A DNA stretch of 64,000 nucleotides from Ascidia mentula. Lineage: Eukaryota > Chordata > Ascidiacea > Phlebobranchia > Ascidiidae. Below the pieces are notes generated by a model that ran no database searches, was not told the origin of the DNA, and worked only from the letters and a program-made list of their open reading frames with translations. Position 1 is the first letter of the stretch. The number at the start of each line of letters is the position of its first letter. The position numbers and the translations under genes are program-made. The DNA is taken from positions 12,276,001 to 12,340,000 of the forward strand of contig OX387203.1 of the NCBI GenBank assembly GCA_947561715.1, in the 5' to 3' direction. This document shows, piece after piece, positions 41,761 to 53,885 of the stretch.

Positions 41761-44700
41761 ATGTGGACGTCATTGGAAAAGATATCTCAGCAGGTATGTT
41801 TTGTGTGCATTTGCCATAATTTATGTTACAGTTTTCAGCGTAGGCTCACCGAAATCCTGCTAAGCGATATCAGACATTGAATGCTTTAACCTGAACTGTA
41901 ATGCAATCCATATAAAGTGCAACATTCCTAAATCTTTATCTTGTTCCCCGTTTGTAAGTCAATATAAACGTTGCATACCTAAATATGGAACATATACCGG
42001 AATGTGTCTAGGCAGTTGCGATTGAACCACTTGGGTTCTAAAAAGAGTTATATGATGGAGTTGCTAATGTGCAATAAAGATATTTAGCTCTAAGCTCTCT
42101 GAACATTTTTTTGAAACCTTTATACGGTTTTATTTGCGTAGAAATAACAGCATTTTTCTTGACTTTTGTCATTTATTACTTTATTTTTTTTGTTCATTGT
42201 CCCAAACATGGATACCTTGCAGACACTAATGGTAAATATAGGTATAGGCTACATAATTTTATGCTTTTGTAAAGGTGTCGAAATACGGTACATTTTGGAG
42301 TCAAATCTACTACATTTTAGTGTTTGTGTTCCGTTTGATAGTTGTGGTGACCATTGGAAGTGCAGGTATGTTTCATTCGATGCGGGTATATATATACGAA
42401 TGAACACCAGGTATTTTTGTAGCCATCGTTGTTGTTAACAAGTGGGTTTGTTTACAATAAACTTTTTAGTTGATTTTGCAGTTATATTGATATGTGCTTT
42501 GCAGTATACGGGGATGAACAATCGGCTTTCAGATGCAGTGCAAATATCGAAGGATGTAAGAATCTTTGTTACAATGAGTTTGCCAAGATTTCGCACATGA
42601 GATTTTGGTCCTTCCAGGTATTTTCGTCAATCAAGTTTGGTGAAGTAGACACATACTATATATATATATGCATTTGTAGCTGTTGGCTGTAATTGCCCCA
42701 ACGGTGTTTTTTCATGTTTACGCCACTTACGTCTCTGGAGAAATAGAGAAACTGAAGAAAACAGAAAATCATCTTCGAATGATTGAAGAAGGAGAAACAG
42801 AAAAGTTACGATCATCGGTAATTTAATAAACAAATTTACAGATTATACTGCTGGCCTTTGCCACCTTCATGTGTTGGTCAATAGGATAACCTTGGCTGAA
42901 AATTTTGCTCTTCAGTTCAGTTTCAACCATCAAACCGCAGATTAGTCCGCAGAACACATTATTGGCCATGTCGCACATGGTGTTACCTTTTTCAAGGCTC
43001 CCGCTGATGCAGCTTTGTGGCTCTGACATTCGTCATTTATGTTTGCTCTATATCAGGGCCTTTTTGAAACTGTCTCTGGTGTTCCGCGAAAGATAAATAC
43101 TAAGGGTTTGCAAATAGAACAATCACCCATGGCTGTACGGCAGCTGAAAATCGTTTTGTTCTACGTTTTAATTTTTTAGGGAGACTCAGTTGGAGACAAA
43201 GAGTTTCGAAAACTTTTTCGACGAAAGCGATCGATTGGAAACATAAAAGTGAAGAAGATTTACACCGGGGATAAACTTGTTGAGGTTTGCAACAAATATG
43301 TGTTTGTGACAATGAAGTCGGCCGCATATTGCCAAGAAATGTACAAAAAGTTTCCAAATTATTTTTACTCGAGTGGCCATTTGTTTATAGATCCCAACCA
43401 CAAACAAAGTTCACTTGGCTTACTATCTCACAAATATCGTCAAAATGGGAATGGAAGGATTCTTTATGTACATCGGATTCACATTGTTTTATATAGAGGT
43501 AAACAACTGAAAATGTCGATTAAACAATTAAATTATTAGAAGTGCACACAAAGCTTTTGACAACAGGATCAACCCGGCCGTTGTTTGGAATGTATATTTC
43601 GCCCTGTGTGCGCCTTTAGTGTCTTAGTTACAGTAAACATAATAATAAAATGATTCAAAAAGCGTCCGTAAAACAGTAACACTAAGTGGACTAAGAATAT
43701 AAAACAACTTCAACCTGTTGCAATAGTACTGTGACCAGGCTATAGACACGACATGCTGTTGCAAGCAGTGCATGCGAAGGTAAGAGAATTGCCAAAAAAA
43801 CAAGTGTGCGCGGCCAACGCACCAAAACCACTGGTCATACCGTTGTTGTGTCCAAGAAGATGAAAACATTGGTCTACCAAAGCTCCAAAATATGATATAC
43901 GAATGCCATTACGAAGGTATACAGTGATCGCTAGGCCAGAACCCGCAGTCTATGGTTTAGATCTCAGTTTTTCAATGTTTAAAATTATTAGAAGTGGTTC
44001 TGTTTCAGAGTCCAATATGTTCGGAAGGAGGGAGTTGTGGTAACAGAAACCCCTTCGTTCAGTTTCTTTGGATGGAAGTAAATCAAGCTTATCACTGCAC
44101 TGGGGAAAAGAATTTCAACCTGAAGATTTACTACAGTAGTCATCTACACTCCAATGGATATATCCCCTGTTTCGTTTCAAGACCGTTCGTGAGTTTCACA
44201 ATTTCAGCGACAAAATCTTTAAATATTCGAATCAAACAATTAAAAAAATATATTTAATTTTAAAAACTACTACGCGGATAAACAATAAACACGAGAAATA
44301 CAGTGAAATGAACATCGATGAAACCATAGAGGGTCACGACCCAGACGCCTTCAAACAAGCAAGATAAATAGGATAAATGGAAAAGACGAGAGATAAAATA
44401 ATTTGCCACCAATTTTATATCACAATAAAAACTTTAAAACAATAAGAAAGTCATGTTAGTTTGGACTAACTAATGAAACTACAAATATATTTATTTTGTC
44501 TAATTAAGTTTTAAAATTGTAAACAAACTATTTGATCCATAACATTAACATTGCAAACGTATATAAATTAAAGGTTTGTCTTGCTAATAAATGCCAGTTG
44601 CATCTTATTTTTTTATTAATTCGAAAAATTGTTAAATGTATCTAAAATACTTGGGTGCAAAGTATCTGGATTTAAATAGTCTAAATAAAAAAGCTAAAGC

Positions 44701-45589
44701 TGGAATGCTGTTCATCATAATGCTGGTAAACGTTTCGAACTCATACAGGGTTCATCATCAGTACTGTATGAGTTCGAAACGTTTACCAGCATTATGATGA
44801 ACAGCATTCTAGCTTTGGCTTTTTTATTTAGACTATTTAAATCCAGATACTTTGCACCCAAGTATTTTAGATACATTTAACAATTTTTCGAATTAATAAA
44901 AAAATAAGATGCAACTGGCATTTAAATCTGAAGTATCTAAAATGTTTTGGAAGTAATATATACCAGGCACCACTAGTTCAATAACTTTTGGTACCACATC
45001 AATTTTATTGAAAAAAATGTGTTTCAGGAAAAAACGGTGCTGTTTCGTTACATGAACATTCTTAGTATTGTTTGTTTCCTAATTTGCGCAATTGATCTGG
45101 TTGCCATGACGACCCAGGAAATGAAAAAAAAACGAAGAAAGTAAGTGGAATATTTTTCATTATTAATGCAATTGTGTTGGAATACGAGAAAAAAATAATA
45201 AAAAAAATAAAAACAATATATGTTGTTTTAGGAGCAGTCCAAAATCTTTATACCCCAGTTTTGGAAACCTTGACCTGGTTTGTTCTACAGGACCGATTGT
45301 GGCAGAATCCACAAGTAAATATCCGTCTAACCTCTGTGTTCCAATCAAAATATCTGAATGTAAGTAAATTTTCATTATTTTGGCAAACATATATTTTCCA
45401 ATTATGAATCACCCAGCATATCTTGTTGTAGGAATGAAATGTAGTTGTTTTTTCGTTGTATTTTATTGAACGTGGCATTATTTACTCGTTTCCGCCGTAA
45501 CACTATTCATTTTTTTAGCTGGGAAACATGTCCGTCTTATTGACGAGTCAAAAATATCGGACTCAAATTCCAATAAAAGCTACATATGA
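41761..45589 (+). CDS. Connexin (gap junction protein)
   Basis: Exons: 41761-41793, 42275-42365, 42505-42617, 42680-42817, 43180-43284, 43391-43498, 44009-44188, 45028-45140, 45232-45359, 45519-45589; 1080 bases, 359 residues, phases consistent. Connexins form hexameric hemichannels joining neighbouring cells. Four membrane segments are visible: IYYILVFVFRLIVVVTIGSA, the stretch after RFWSFQ, one around GMEGFFMYIGFTLFY, and one around ILSIVCFLICAIDLVAM. Loop E1 has the classic C52-x6-C59-x3-C63 within YGDEQSAFRCSANIEGC. ISHMRFWSFQ and CFVSRPFEKTVLF are family hallmarks. Loop E2 is odd: cysteines at about 200, 206, 226 and 250, with a wide gap before the last one, against the usual C-x4-C-x5-C. 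The N-terminus is a few residues shorter than usual. Many introns in the coding region contrast with mostly intronless vertebrate connexins. A 337-base inverted repeat occupies the intron before exon 45028. Confidence 0.9.
44588..44924. mobile_element. Long foldback element in a connexin intron
   Basis: Two arms of about 160 bases are near-perfect reverse complements around a centre at 44756, with a short spacer of about 16 bases (44748-44763). Outer ends read TAAATGCCAG and CTGGCATTTA. Arms contain CTGGTAAACGTTTCGAAC and its complement. No open frame. The structure fits a foldback MITE or two copies of a short retroelement end inserted head to head. Confidence 0.85.
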
Positions 45590-48545
45590 ACTGTGGATTC
45601 AACTTTAACAAGTTTCTTCTCCCAATTCTACAAAGCACTAACGAATTTTTGAATAAGTTTTAGGTTTGCGCAATTTTCTTGTCCATTCTCTGGATTACCA
45701 TTTGTTATTTTTTGTTTTTAGTGCTGTAAGATAAAATGTACAGAGTTCAAATGTGCAGCTTTAATTTCTTGTCGTGCAGCGTTATGAAAGTTTGAATCTC
45801 CCGTTGTCTTTATGGCCAACAAAGACTCCGTCACAGATTTTACAACAATTCCTGCAAAGAATCCTAAGTTGTTTGTTTGACGTTGTTCTTGATAAATATT
45901 TCGCCTGTATTTACAAGTATCACCGGTATCGCTAAACAAACAGACAACGCAGTTTTAAAACCAACAGAATAAAATAATATAAATGTAAAATAGCTCACCA
46001 ACTGACAATCAGATGGCTTCGGCCAAATGTAAATTAAAAAAAAGAACACTAAAAGGAATAATGAGAGATTGCCGGCGGTGACCTGACTCTACGTCACTGA
46101 TAAAGATTATTACCGTGGTAACGCAGTTGGTGGAGACCACGGCGACAAGCGGCAAAAAAAAACACGTACTTTATATAATGCGGTTAACATTGATTTTTGC
46201 CTTGATTTGTGAAACAATTTGTCTTTGAATATGTCCAGTAGGTGGACTGGGGGCTATTCTGTGAAGACAATTTTGATAAGATTTTGCCATCTCGATGGAG
46301 CTTATGTTGTACATTATAGCAGTGAAACAACGCAGCTCGGTCGGTGTTTCCGCTATATCTTTTCCCGTTTTCCAAACAGCTCGATGCCCGTTCCATCGAG
46401 TGGAAAACTTGTTTTTCGTTTGGCCAACGTATTGGTCACTACATAAAAGGCAGGTAGCTATATAAATGCCATAGTTTCGGCATGTTAATGTTTGGAGAAG
46501 TTGGTCCATTCGGTGTTGGTAATTGGGTTGAACTTACAGCCATTAAGTTGTCGAAATTACCGCAAAGGGCCCAATGGTTGCACGCGAGCGACAGTGGGTA
46601 AGCGCTTGTCTACTACCATATGGGTACAAGTTCCAATCTTTGGGACTTGGTTGGTGTAAGTTTACAAAACTTGTAGCCCATCTATCTTGTGCGGATGTGC
46701 AGCGGGTGACACTGGGGCCGAACCGTCCAGTCTTTCGCTGGGTTTATTACATCATTGACCATGTTCGATGCAGAATTATAATTATTTGTTAATAATTTGC
46801 TGTTGTACCTTTCACCTGCTTAGCTTTTTACGTAGAAGCGTGCATTGAGCTGAGCGTAACTTCAGATAATGACGTCACGGTGACATATATTTTGCATGTC
46901 GTCAGCAATGCTTATACGGGATTGCGCTTTAATGTGCATGCTGCTGTGACATGGTCATGGCAACTTTGCGTAAAACTAAAGGTACATCCACAATAAACAT
47001 ATTTCCAAGTATTTCGGTTCTGCGTAAACTAAAAACTGTGGAAAATTGCACTGAAAGTAACAGCGACCAATAATCGCAAACAATTTTCTCTGTGGCGAAA
47101 TTGACGTCATACAAGTCGTTCGCGTCAAAAAAATGCCTTGTTTGCATTGGAAAAGCGCCTTATATTGTCGATATCGAATAGATTCAAACATAAGAGGACC
47201 CCCCAAAAAATGTTTCTTCGCTCAGTGGCATTACATAACGTCATAGAGTGTGATGTCATAACTTTAACCTCATGATTCTAACATTGTAGTCTCTAACGTC
47301 TGTATATTAGTGGTTGTTTGTGACGGATTTTATAGTGATAATGAACTTAAACCACAGCTAGTGAAGTACCGCATCGTTATGTCCGAAACTGATTATTCGG
47401 CAGTCGAAACATTTGTTTTATGATGTAACGCGACCCCGTATAGTTTACGCTACTGGCCAGCCTCAGAATTTAATTACTTATCTTTTGCTGACAGTGAAAA
47501 AAACGACAATGGTTCAATAAATACTAATTCATGCGATAAATAAACCAATAACGGTTTGTCTCTGTCGTGTTTTAGAAAAGTTTAAGTTTACAATCATAAA
47601 TGCCCTGAGTTCAACATACATTAAAAACATGAAACCATGAATGCTTTGCCCACATAATAACCCTGTCCTATAGTAACAATTTTATGATAACAAAACTGAA
47701 CAAGACCTAATAGGTCGAAACAGCCGCCCTCTGTCTGCAGTTCACATAAACAATCAATATCCGATTGTTGCACTTCTTCACCGGTTGTGCCCCTGTTTAA
47801 TGATAATGTTTTCCATACGCACAAGTCCCGCTGGCAGCTCTCGCATGACTGAAGCGCCTTCTATGACATCACACAACAATGATCTCGCTTTCGCACCATT
47901 ACGGTTGCAACGGTTAAAACGCAACTTTGGTCAGCTGTATCTCTGAAACCCGAAACCCGTGGCCGTATCAAACTACCTTTTTCGCCAAAAATTGTTAAAA
48001 GTAATGACCATTTCATAGTTTAATTACATTTTCCATGCCACATGCACTTTAGGACGCATAAGTCGTTTCCTGCGATAAAAACTGCGTTTCAATCAACCTG
48101 GTCAAGGAGCAACCAACAATAGCAAGGTGTTTGTTTGCAAATAGGCACAATTAACATGCTGAGGAAATTAATCTTGATTCCCTTTCACCTTATTATCCGC
48201 CTTAATACTCTTAGTTTAAATCACTTGATTTTGAGACCTTTTTTGTTTAAACGAACCAAAAACATCATTTCAAAATTACTAAAGCTGTCATTTGGGAACT
48301 AAAATTACTAGTAAAATTTAATGCCGCAAAATCAAGGGTTACGACTCAAAAAGTTTTCGGTTCAAAACCTCTCCACGAATCAGGAAATGACTAGGCGTGC
48401 TTAATTGTAATTTAATATTTAATAAACGTCTATAGTCTCACATAACATTATACATTCCGAAAATCCCAAACCTACGAATCTTTAAATGGAAAACTTTTGG
48501 GAGGACATGATTTCTTGGGTCCACACCTTCCCAACACTCAGATGA
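45590..48545. other. Gene-poor interval after the connexin
   Basis: About 3 kb. The only interpretable part is a GIY-YIG retroelement relic at 46171-46509 on the minus strand. The rest shows no exon with splice support and no RNA gene. Confidence 0.5.
46171..46509 (-). mobile_element. GIY-YIG endonuclease relic of a retroelement
   Basis: The minus-strand frame of about 112 codons contains YGIYIATCLLC, DQYVGQTKNKFSTRWNGHR and a further helical stretch. This matches the GIY, YVG and Arg/His blocks of GIY-YIG endonucleases in Penelope-like and some other animal retroelements. No reverse transcriptase frame is seen next to it, so only the endonuclease end survives. It lacks a credible start and is not a cellular gene by context. 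Confidence 0.7.
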
Positions 48546-49033
48546 TTACTTTGCTGCGTAGATAACGATCAAAATAAGTAAGACTGCCATCAGAGCGAGA
48601 ACATGGTTCAATTCTGATATCCAGCTGAAAAATGTAATGTTGCCCATTTCTGTTTCGCTAAACCAAACTATTCCCAAATCTGAAATGAAAAGCATCATTT
48701 AAATTACAATCAGTAGATTAAGTAATGTAAGAATACAGGCATCAAAATTTCAAAATTATCCAAATTTAGAAACATCACTCAAGGATTTACAATTCGTACA
48801 ATCAATAAGTTGTTCTTAATTCAGTTGAAAGTGTAATATTGATTTTGTTTAAAACATTGTCCTTTTTCATCAAAATGGCGCGACCATAGAGATGCTGGGT
48901 GAATGGCAGTCACGACACTTTGCTGAAGAAGGACAATTTAGTTTGAAACATTCGGTAAACATGCAGTTCAACTGAACTTACAGAAAGCTGTGACCGATAA
49001 AAAGATGAAAATAAAAGTGACGACGAAATTCAT
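48546..49033 (-). CDS. Small signal-peptide/transmembrane protein (61 residues)
   Basis: Two exons, 49033-48982 and 48679-48546, joined by a 302-base intron with good borders (T|GTAAGT and TTTCAG|A) and matching phase. The 61 residues start MNFVVTFIFIFLSVTAF, a convincing signal-peptide core placed entirely in exon 1, then a short outside segment with an N-glycosylation site (NIT), and a second hydrophobic helix HVLALMAVLLILIVIYA with a short basic end AAK. It would be a type I membrane micropeptide or, if the first helix is kept, a hairpin. I do not recognise the family. Its 5' flank (49058-49371) is duplicated at 50002-50312. Short length makes chance possible, but the split of signal and anchor over two in-phase exons is a strong sign. 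Confidence 0.55.
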
Positions 49034-52000
49034 GCTTGTATTTTTCACTCAAAGTTGTTTTAAATTTGGTTTGCTGGATATTTTCTACTCAACCATTTAA
49101 ACCTAGACAAAAAAAAAGTTTTTTCTTTTTGTTCACATACAATACCATGTTCCCAACGAATTCGTCACCGACCGGCTACCCTTTGTCACAGTAGTGTTGT
49201 ATCTACAGTTCCCATTTAAATGATGTGAATTGAATTTGTTATTCCCATAACGACGTAGCCTAGTGTGCGGTTTAAATACCAAAATAAACTTTGTTCACGT
49301 TGGTAAACGTTCCACCTACTTTTGCATTCAATATTATCTAATGCTACCCAAATTAATTTATAAGTTTTAACTCTTGTTATCTCTTTCATTCCGCCATATA
49401 AGCATCACGCAGTCTAACATGTATATAATATGCTATATTAAAGAGTTGACATTCTGCAGTTAAAATCTTTCCAAAGTTCGCTCTTGCTGGTGTCAGGACC
49501 TTAGTTAAATCTCTGTGTAATAAATGTGACTTGTTTTAACATGAAGAATTTTTTATTCGTCAAGCACGTCGGTTTGATTTTCAATTCGTTTTCGATTGAA
49601 CATGTATTGTATATGTGCTTAAGGTTGCAGGAAATTCCCAACCAGGTCAAGAGTTAAACTTTGCCATAACTCACTACTAAACAAATCAGCGTTTCCGAAC
49701 CGATTGATCGAGCTGCATAAACTGCCTTAACAGAGAAGCTAATTACGCAACTTCTGTTATTGTATATTTTGGTATACGTCATATAGATTTTCAATATTTA
49801 ACAACTCCAAAATATCTGCGTTTAAAGCGCAACACCTTTGACGAAATTAAAAGACAAGAGTAACGACTTCAATTACGAAACACGAAGCAAAATAAATGCT
49901 AATCAGCGACCTGGGCATGACGCATCGACCTTCCTCATTAAAATGGCATTGCTAGTGATGCTATTGTTGCTGAAGAAGGCCAGTTTTTCGAACACTTCTT
50001 TGTTTTAAGTTTGATTTGCTCGATATTTTCCACTCAAAACCATTTAAACCCAAACAAGAAAACTCAATTTATTTTTGTTCACATACAATACCATGTTCCT
50101 AACGAAACAAAAAACGACAGGCTATACACTTTTTCACAGTAGCTTTGTATCTACAGTTCCCATTCAAATGATAGGAATTGAATTCGTTACTCCCATAACG
50201 ACGTAGCCTAGTGTGCGGTTTAAATACCAAAATAAACTTTTGTCACGTTGGTAAACGTTCCACCTACTTTACAATCGATATTATGCAATGCTACCCAAAT
50301 GAATTTATTAGTTCAACTTCTTCCAACATATCTGTGGTTAAGCGCAACACCTTCGACGAAATTAAAAGACAAGAGCAACGACTTAAATTACGAAACACGA
50401 AACAAAATAAACGCTAATCAGCGAACTATGTATAAAAATCAGATACTAGCAGTACCACGAACCAACGCTAACACAACCTGTGGAGGTCGTTATCGTTAGG
50501 TACCAGTCGAAAGTTGCTTACTTTTCGTTAGGTACCAGTCGGTACCAGTTGCTTACTCCCAGACCAGAAATCATTCCACTGGCCTTGATGCATGACAAGC
50601 AGCGATGTCCTTTTTTTCTATCAGAAAACTGTGTCGCGTCGTTGATTCTGGTAAGTCTTTCTTATTCTGCACCTCTTCGAGCGATGTCAGCTCTGGTTGC
50701 TAGATGAACAGCGGGTTTCACAGCTCGGTTTTTGGGACCTTTAAATTATGATTTGTCGTCGCGATACCTACGATATTTGCGATGTGTTTTTAATATTTGT
50801 CATTCACACTTTTTGGGGGGAATGTTACATCGAAGCTTTTCTATGCAGTGTAAATATGTGTTCTTTGTCGTGTCATTATTCGCTAGTTTTGACGTCAACA
50901 CAACGTATCGTTGTTACGTCACACAAACTGTTGTTCCTGCGTAAAATCCTGGTGCCAGTGCTGTTGATGTCTGTGCTTTGCCCCAGTTAGTTGTCATGCA
51001 TTGCTGTATGAGACTAATCTTTATATTCTATTTGTGTAAATCTTTATATGCTATTGAATAACATTTTTAAGCAAAGTCAATTTTAAGCAAATCCCCGCCT
51101 GTTCCGCTGTCCGGATGTAAGGAGTCACGCCCGCCCGACTGCCAAAGAAAATTCTCATACACCAAAACACAGCCAGGTCGCAAAAACTGATCCACAAATA
51201 AGTCTATGTAGCATAGAAATCTATGCGAACGTTAACGGTCAGGTGTAAACAAAGCAAACACCAGTTATATAAGTATTCATACAGTTAACAATTGCTTGAA
51301 TTTCTTTACATTTTACGTTTTCTTACAAAACGAAGCACCAGGTTTTTAGCTATGTGTCCATTTTTGTGAGAAGTGTTCCAGAAAATACAAATGTGCTTAT
51401 TTCTAAGGATTTTGAAGGTGCGTACTTAGTTTTCTTATTTAAACGTGAATATTTTTATTAAATGCGGATTATTAGTGATATTGCGTTTTTGAACGGACCA
51501 TCGAAAAATATTTATTTAGAGAAATTATCGCGGTTCGAATTGAAAAAGTCGAGTTCTGAAATAAGAACAATTTTGGCATCAAAATACACGGTGTTTATTT
51601 GTAGATTCTGAGAAAAGGTAAACCAGTGAGACAGAATTGTCAAAACGACACGGGAAAGCGCATAAAGGCTCGGTGTGGTACAACTTTAGTTGGTCGCGGA
51701 CCATAACAAACCGTAAGTTTATCCCGCGGGCTAGTGTTACTATAAAATCATCATCAGACATACAAATTAACTACACAGTGCCAAGGTGGACAACGAAAAA
51801 CATAGATTTAATGGTAAATAGTCCCTTGAGATAAAAAAAAACATAATGCCTTGTCGATTATATACAACAAAACAAATTATGGTCATCACAATGAAAAAGT
51901 CCGGGCTACAGCTCGCGGGCCAACGAAAATTAGACCTGTTTGGCCCACGGGCCTGCAGTTGGACCACGCTGGGCTATATGAACGCTCAAAGAGAGGCTAA

Positions 52001-52340
52001 CGATGATAGGTTTCTTTCTAACAATTTACTGATCTAAAAAGCTTCTCAGATTTGTTGGATTTAAAGCATCAAACATTAAAAATTATGGATTTTTTTTTTT
52101 TTGGGGGGGTGTAATAATGTTATGTCCCCACAAACCAAAATATTGGGGGGAAAGTCCCCTGCCTCCCCTGGCCCATGGCCAACCAACGCTAAATCTGTTG
52201 TACAGTCTGAGATTGCACATAACTTTTACACAGGATAGTGAACAATGCAGCTGTATTACGTCACAATACTTCGTTTTATGCAGTTCACGGATTTTGACAA
52301 CACAAAACATTCTGTTCAGTAACAGCACAAATAAGTAATC
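49034..52340. other. Gene-poor interval with a local duplication
   Basis: Contains the duplicated blocks listed next and a T12G7 homopolymer at 52091-52109. No exon with splice or family support was found. Short frames such as 50211-50417 fall in the duplicated block and look non-coding. Confidence 0.5.
49058..50422. repeat. Direct duplication upstream of the micropeptide gene
   Basis: Block 1: 49058-49371 matches 50002-50312. Block 2: 49795-49912 matches 50318-50422. In the right copy the blocks are adjacent; in the left copy about 420 bases (49372-49794) separate them. Shared landmarks are ACGACGTAGCCTAGTGTGCG, GTTGGTAAACGTTCCACCTA and GACGAAATTAAAAGACAAGA. Identity is high by eye. The copies are in the same orientation. 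Confidence 0.85.
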
Positions 52341-53498
52341 ATGGCACTTAAAGTTTGTCCAAAAAAGACAACTTTTTGCAATGACCCGTATTATCCGCCG
52401 GGTTATTGCGGTTACAGCCCCCAGTTTCCCTTTCAGTTTGGAGACACATACGGCAAGACCACTTCACGACTTCTTACAGATCCCACTGTGGCCAAATCTG
52501 GAAGACTTGTTTTAGCAGATATATTTCCGAAATTCGGGGAGCATTTGGAAGAAACCCATGACAGAAATGAATGGAAACGACTTCGCAAGCAAAGCTGGGG
52601 TGACAAGAAACTGAACGACAGGATGGTCCCTGGATACACTGGCTACATTCCAAAACAGGAGGATCATTTTGGAACAAGATACGCGGAAAATTGCAAAAAC
52701 GCCATTGCTGATTTTGCAAAAGACATGAACACTTCAAAAGAAAAAAGAAAACAGCTCACTCCCCAACCACCGAAAACTCCAGTTCGGGCAGAAGCAAAGC
52801 CTTACGTTTCACTCAACCAGGCTCAGCATTCTGTTTCTCCATATTTCATGAATGTTTCAAATCCAACAAAAACCTTTATGCCTGGATATACCGGCTTCAT
52901 TCCAAGAGCAAGATCAAGGTAGGTAATTTCTTTGAAGCAAAGTTACTTTTCCATGCATCGGGCTGTGGTAAAAAAATCAACATAACCTGGCATAATTGAC
53001 ATAACTTCAGGTTGGACTTGTTTCTTAGATTTGTGCTTTTCGCAAAACAGTGTCTTAGCATTGTGCTTATTTTTTGATTCAAGTCGAAAGTAACGCTGAT
53101 GGCTGCAGTTATAGCAAAGTAAAAACACCAATATTTCTACCTTTTCACACAACTGCCTTCACAGCAACACAATAAAGCACCCAAATAATCACTTCTTTAG
53201 GTTTGCGATGGATTATCCGAACCTTACCCGGGAAGCGTTGGTAGATTTTACGCGAAGCCAGAAGCAGCTAAAACAGCTGGACAAAAAGCCGGTAGTTTTG
53301 CACCAAGTATGTCCACCCTGCAACAACGAGAAACCACGAACTTACAAGCAAACCATTTACATCAACGGGGGTTTACTTCCTCATTATACTGGCTACCTAC
53401 CCGGTCACAAGTTCAGGTTCGGGGATACTTTTGGAACCAGTTCCAGATACTTTCACGCAGCTGCTAGCCGACGTCGTGGAGGGGAAACAAGTTATTAA
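52341..53498 (+). CDS. CIMIP2B: Ciliary microtubule inner protein 2 (FAM166 family)
   Basis: Exons 52341-52918 and 53201-53498, phase 2 junction (AG|G), 291 residues against about 275 for human CIMIP2B/FAM166B. FAM166 proteins lie inside the doublet microtubules of motile cilia and sperm flagella. The family's repeated turn is seen four times: PGYCGYSP near residue 20, PGYTGYIP near 98, PGYTGFIP near 183 and PHYTGYLPG near 265. F-x-F/R-G-D-T-Y/F-G follows the first and last (FQFGDTYG, FRFGDTFG). No membrane segment or signal. The paralogue could also be CIMIP2A or 2C; the four-turn layout best fits 2B. It converges with IFT27, also a ciliary gene. Confidence 0.88.
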
Positions 53499-53562
53499 GT
53501 GCAGTATTTAATGAATGAAATCGAAATAGTTAACTTTGCGTTTTTTTTTGAAAACATTTAAA

Positions 53563-53568
53563 AATAAA
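53563..53568 (+). promoter_or_regulatory. Poly(A) signal of CIMIP2B
   Basis: Canonical AATAAA 65 bases after the CIMIP2B stop codon, after a T-rich run. Confidence 0.6.
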
Positions 53569-53814
53569 TTTCCACGTGGTTCAATTTACCTATAATGCCA
53601 ACTAGACTATACAGTGGTGAACATAAGCCCAAGATATTATGTGGTGTCCTGCATTTATTGTGCAACACGTATGTTTTTATTGTGCAACGCCACAACGAAG
53701 CGACAAAACCTGTCCAAATGTAAAACTGTTAATGTGTGCAAAACGATTGCAATTTTTGGTGAAATTTGAAGGAAGATTATTTGATAAATTTAAAAAAGGA
53801 ATTTTCTAGCTCGC

Positions 53815-53885
53815 TTGGCCCAGGGACGTGAGTTCAAGTCTTACCCAGCGTTTTTCTTTGTATCTCGTCAGGAAAAAGTGGCATA
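53815..53885 (+). repeat. tRNA-derived SINE remnant
   Basis: GGCCCAGGGACGTGAGTTCA corresponds to the anticodon-to-T-arm part of the tRNA at 15048-15120, and the following TTTTTCTTTGTATCTCGTCA then GGAAAAAGTGGC corresponds to the block after that tRNA (TTTTTCAGATCTCGC, then GTCGGGAAAAGTGGC). The same linear order shows a common dispersed element; this copy has lost the A-box half. Confidence 0.6.

Noticed and set aside
41969..42200. Additional 9-base connexin microexon (ACACTAATG) after 42208
   Set aside because: Phase allows it, but it adds nothing needed by the family alignment and is too short to support.
42288..42320. A 33-base intron in the connexin (GTACAT...TTTTAG)
   Set aside because: Reading straight through keeps the frame and yields a normal first membrane helix, so the exon is continuous from 42275 to 42365.
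52091..52109. T12G7 homopolymer as a possible signal
   Set aside because: A simple homopolymer junction with no flanking structure; could also be an assembly weakness.
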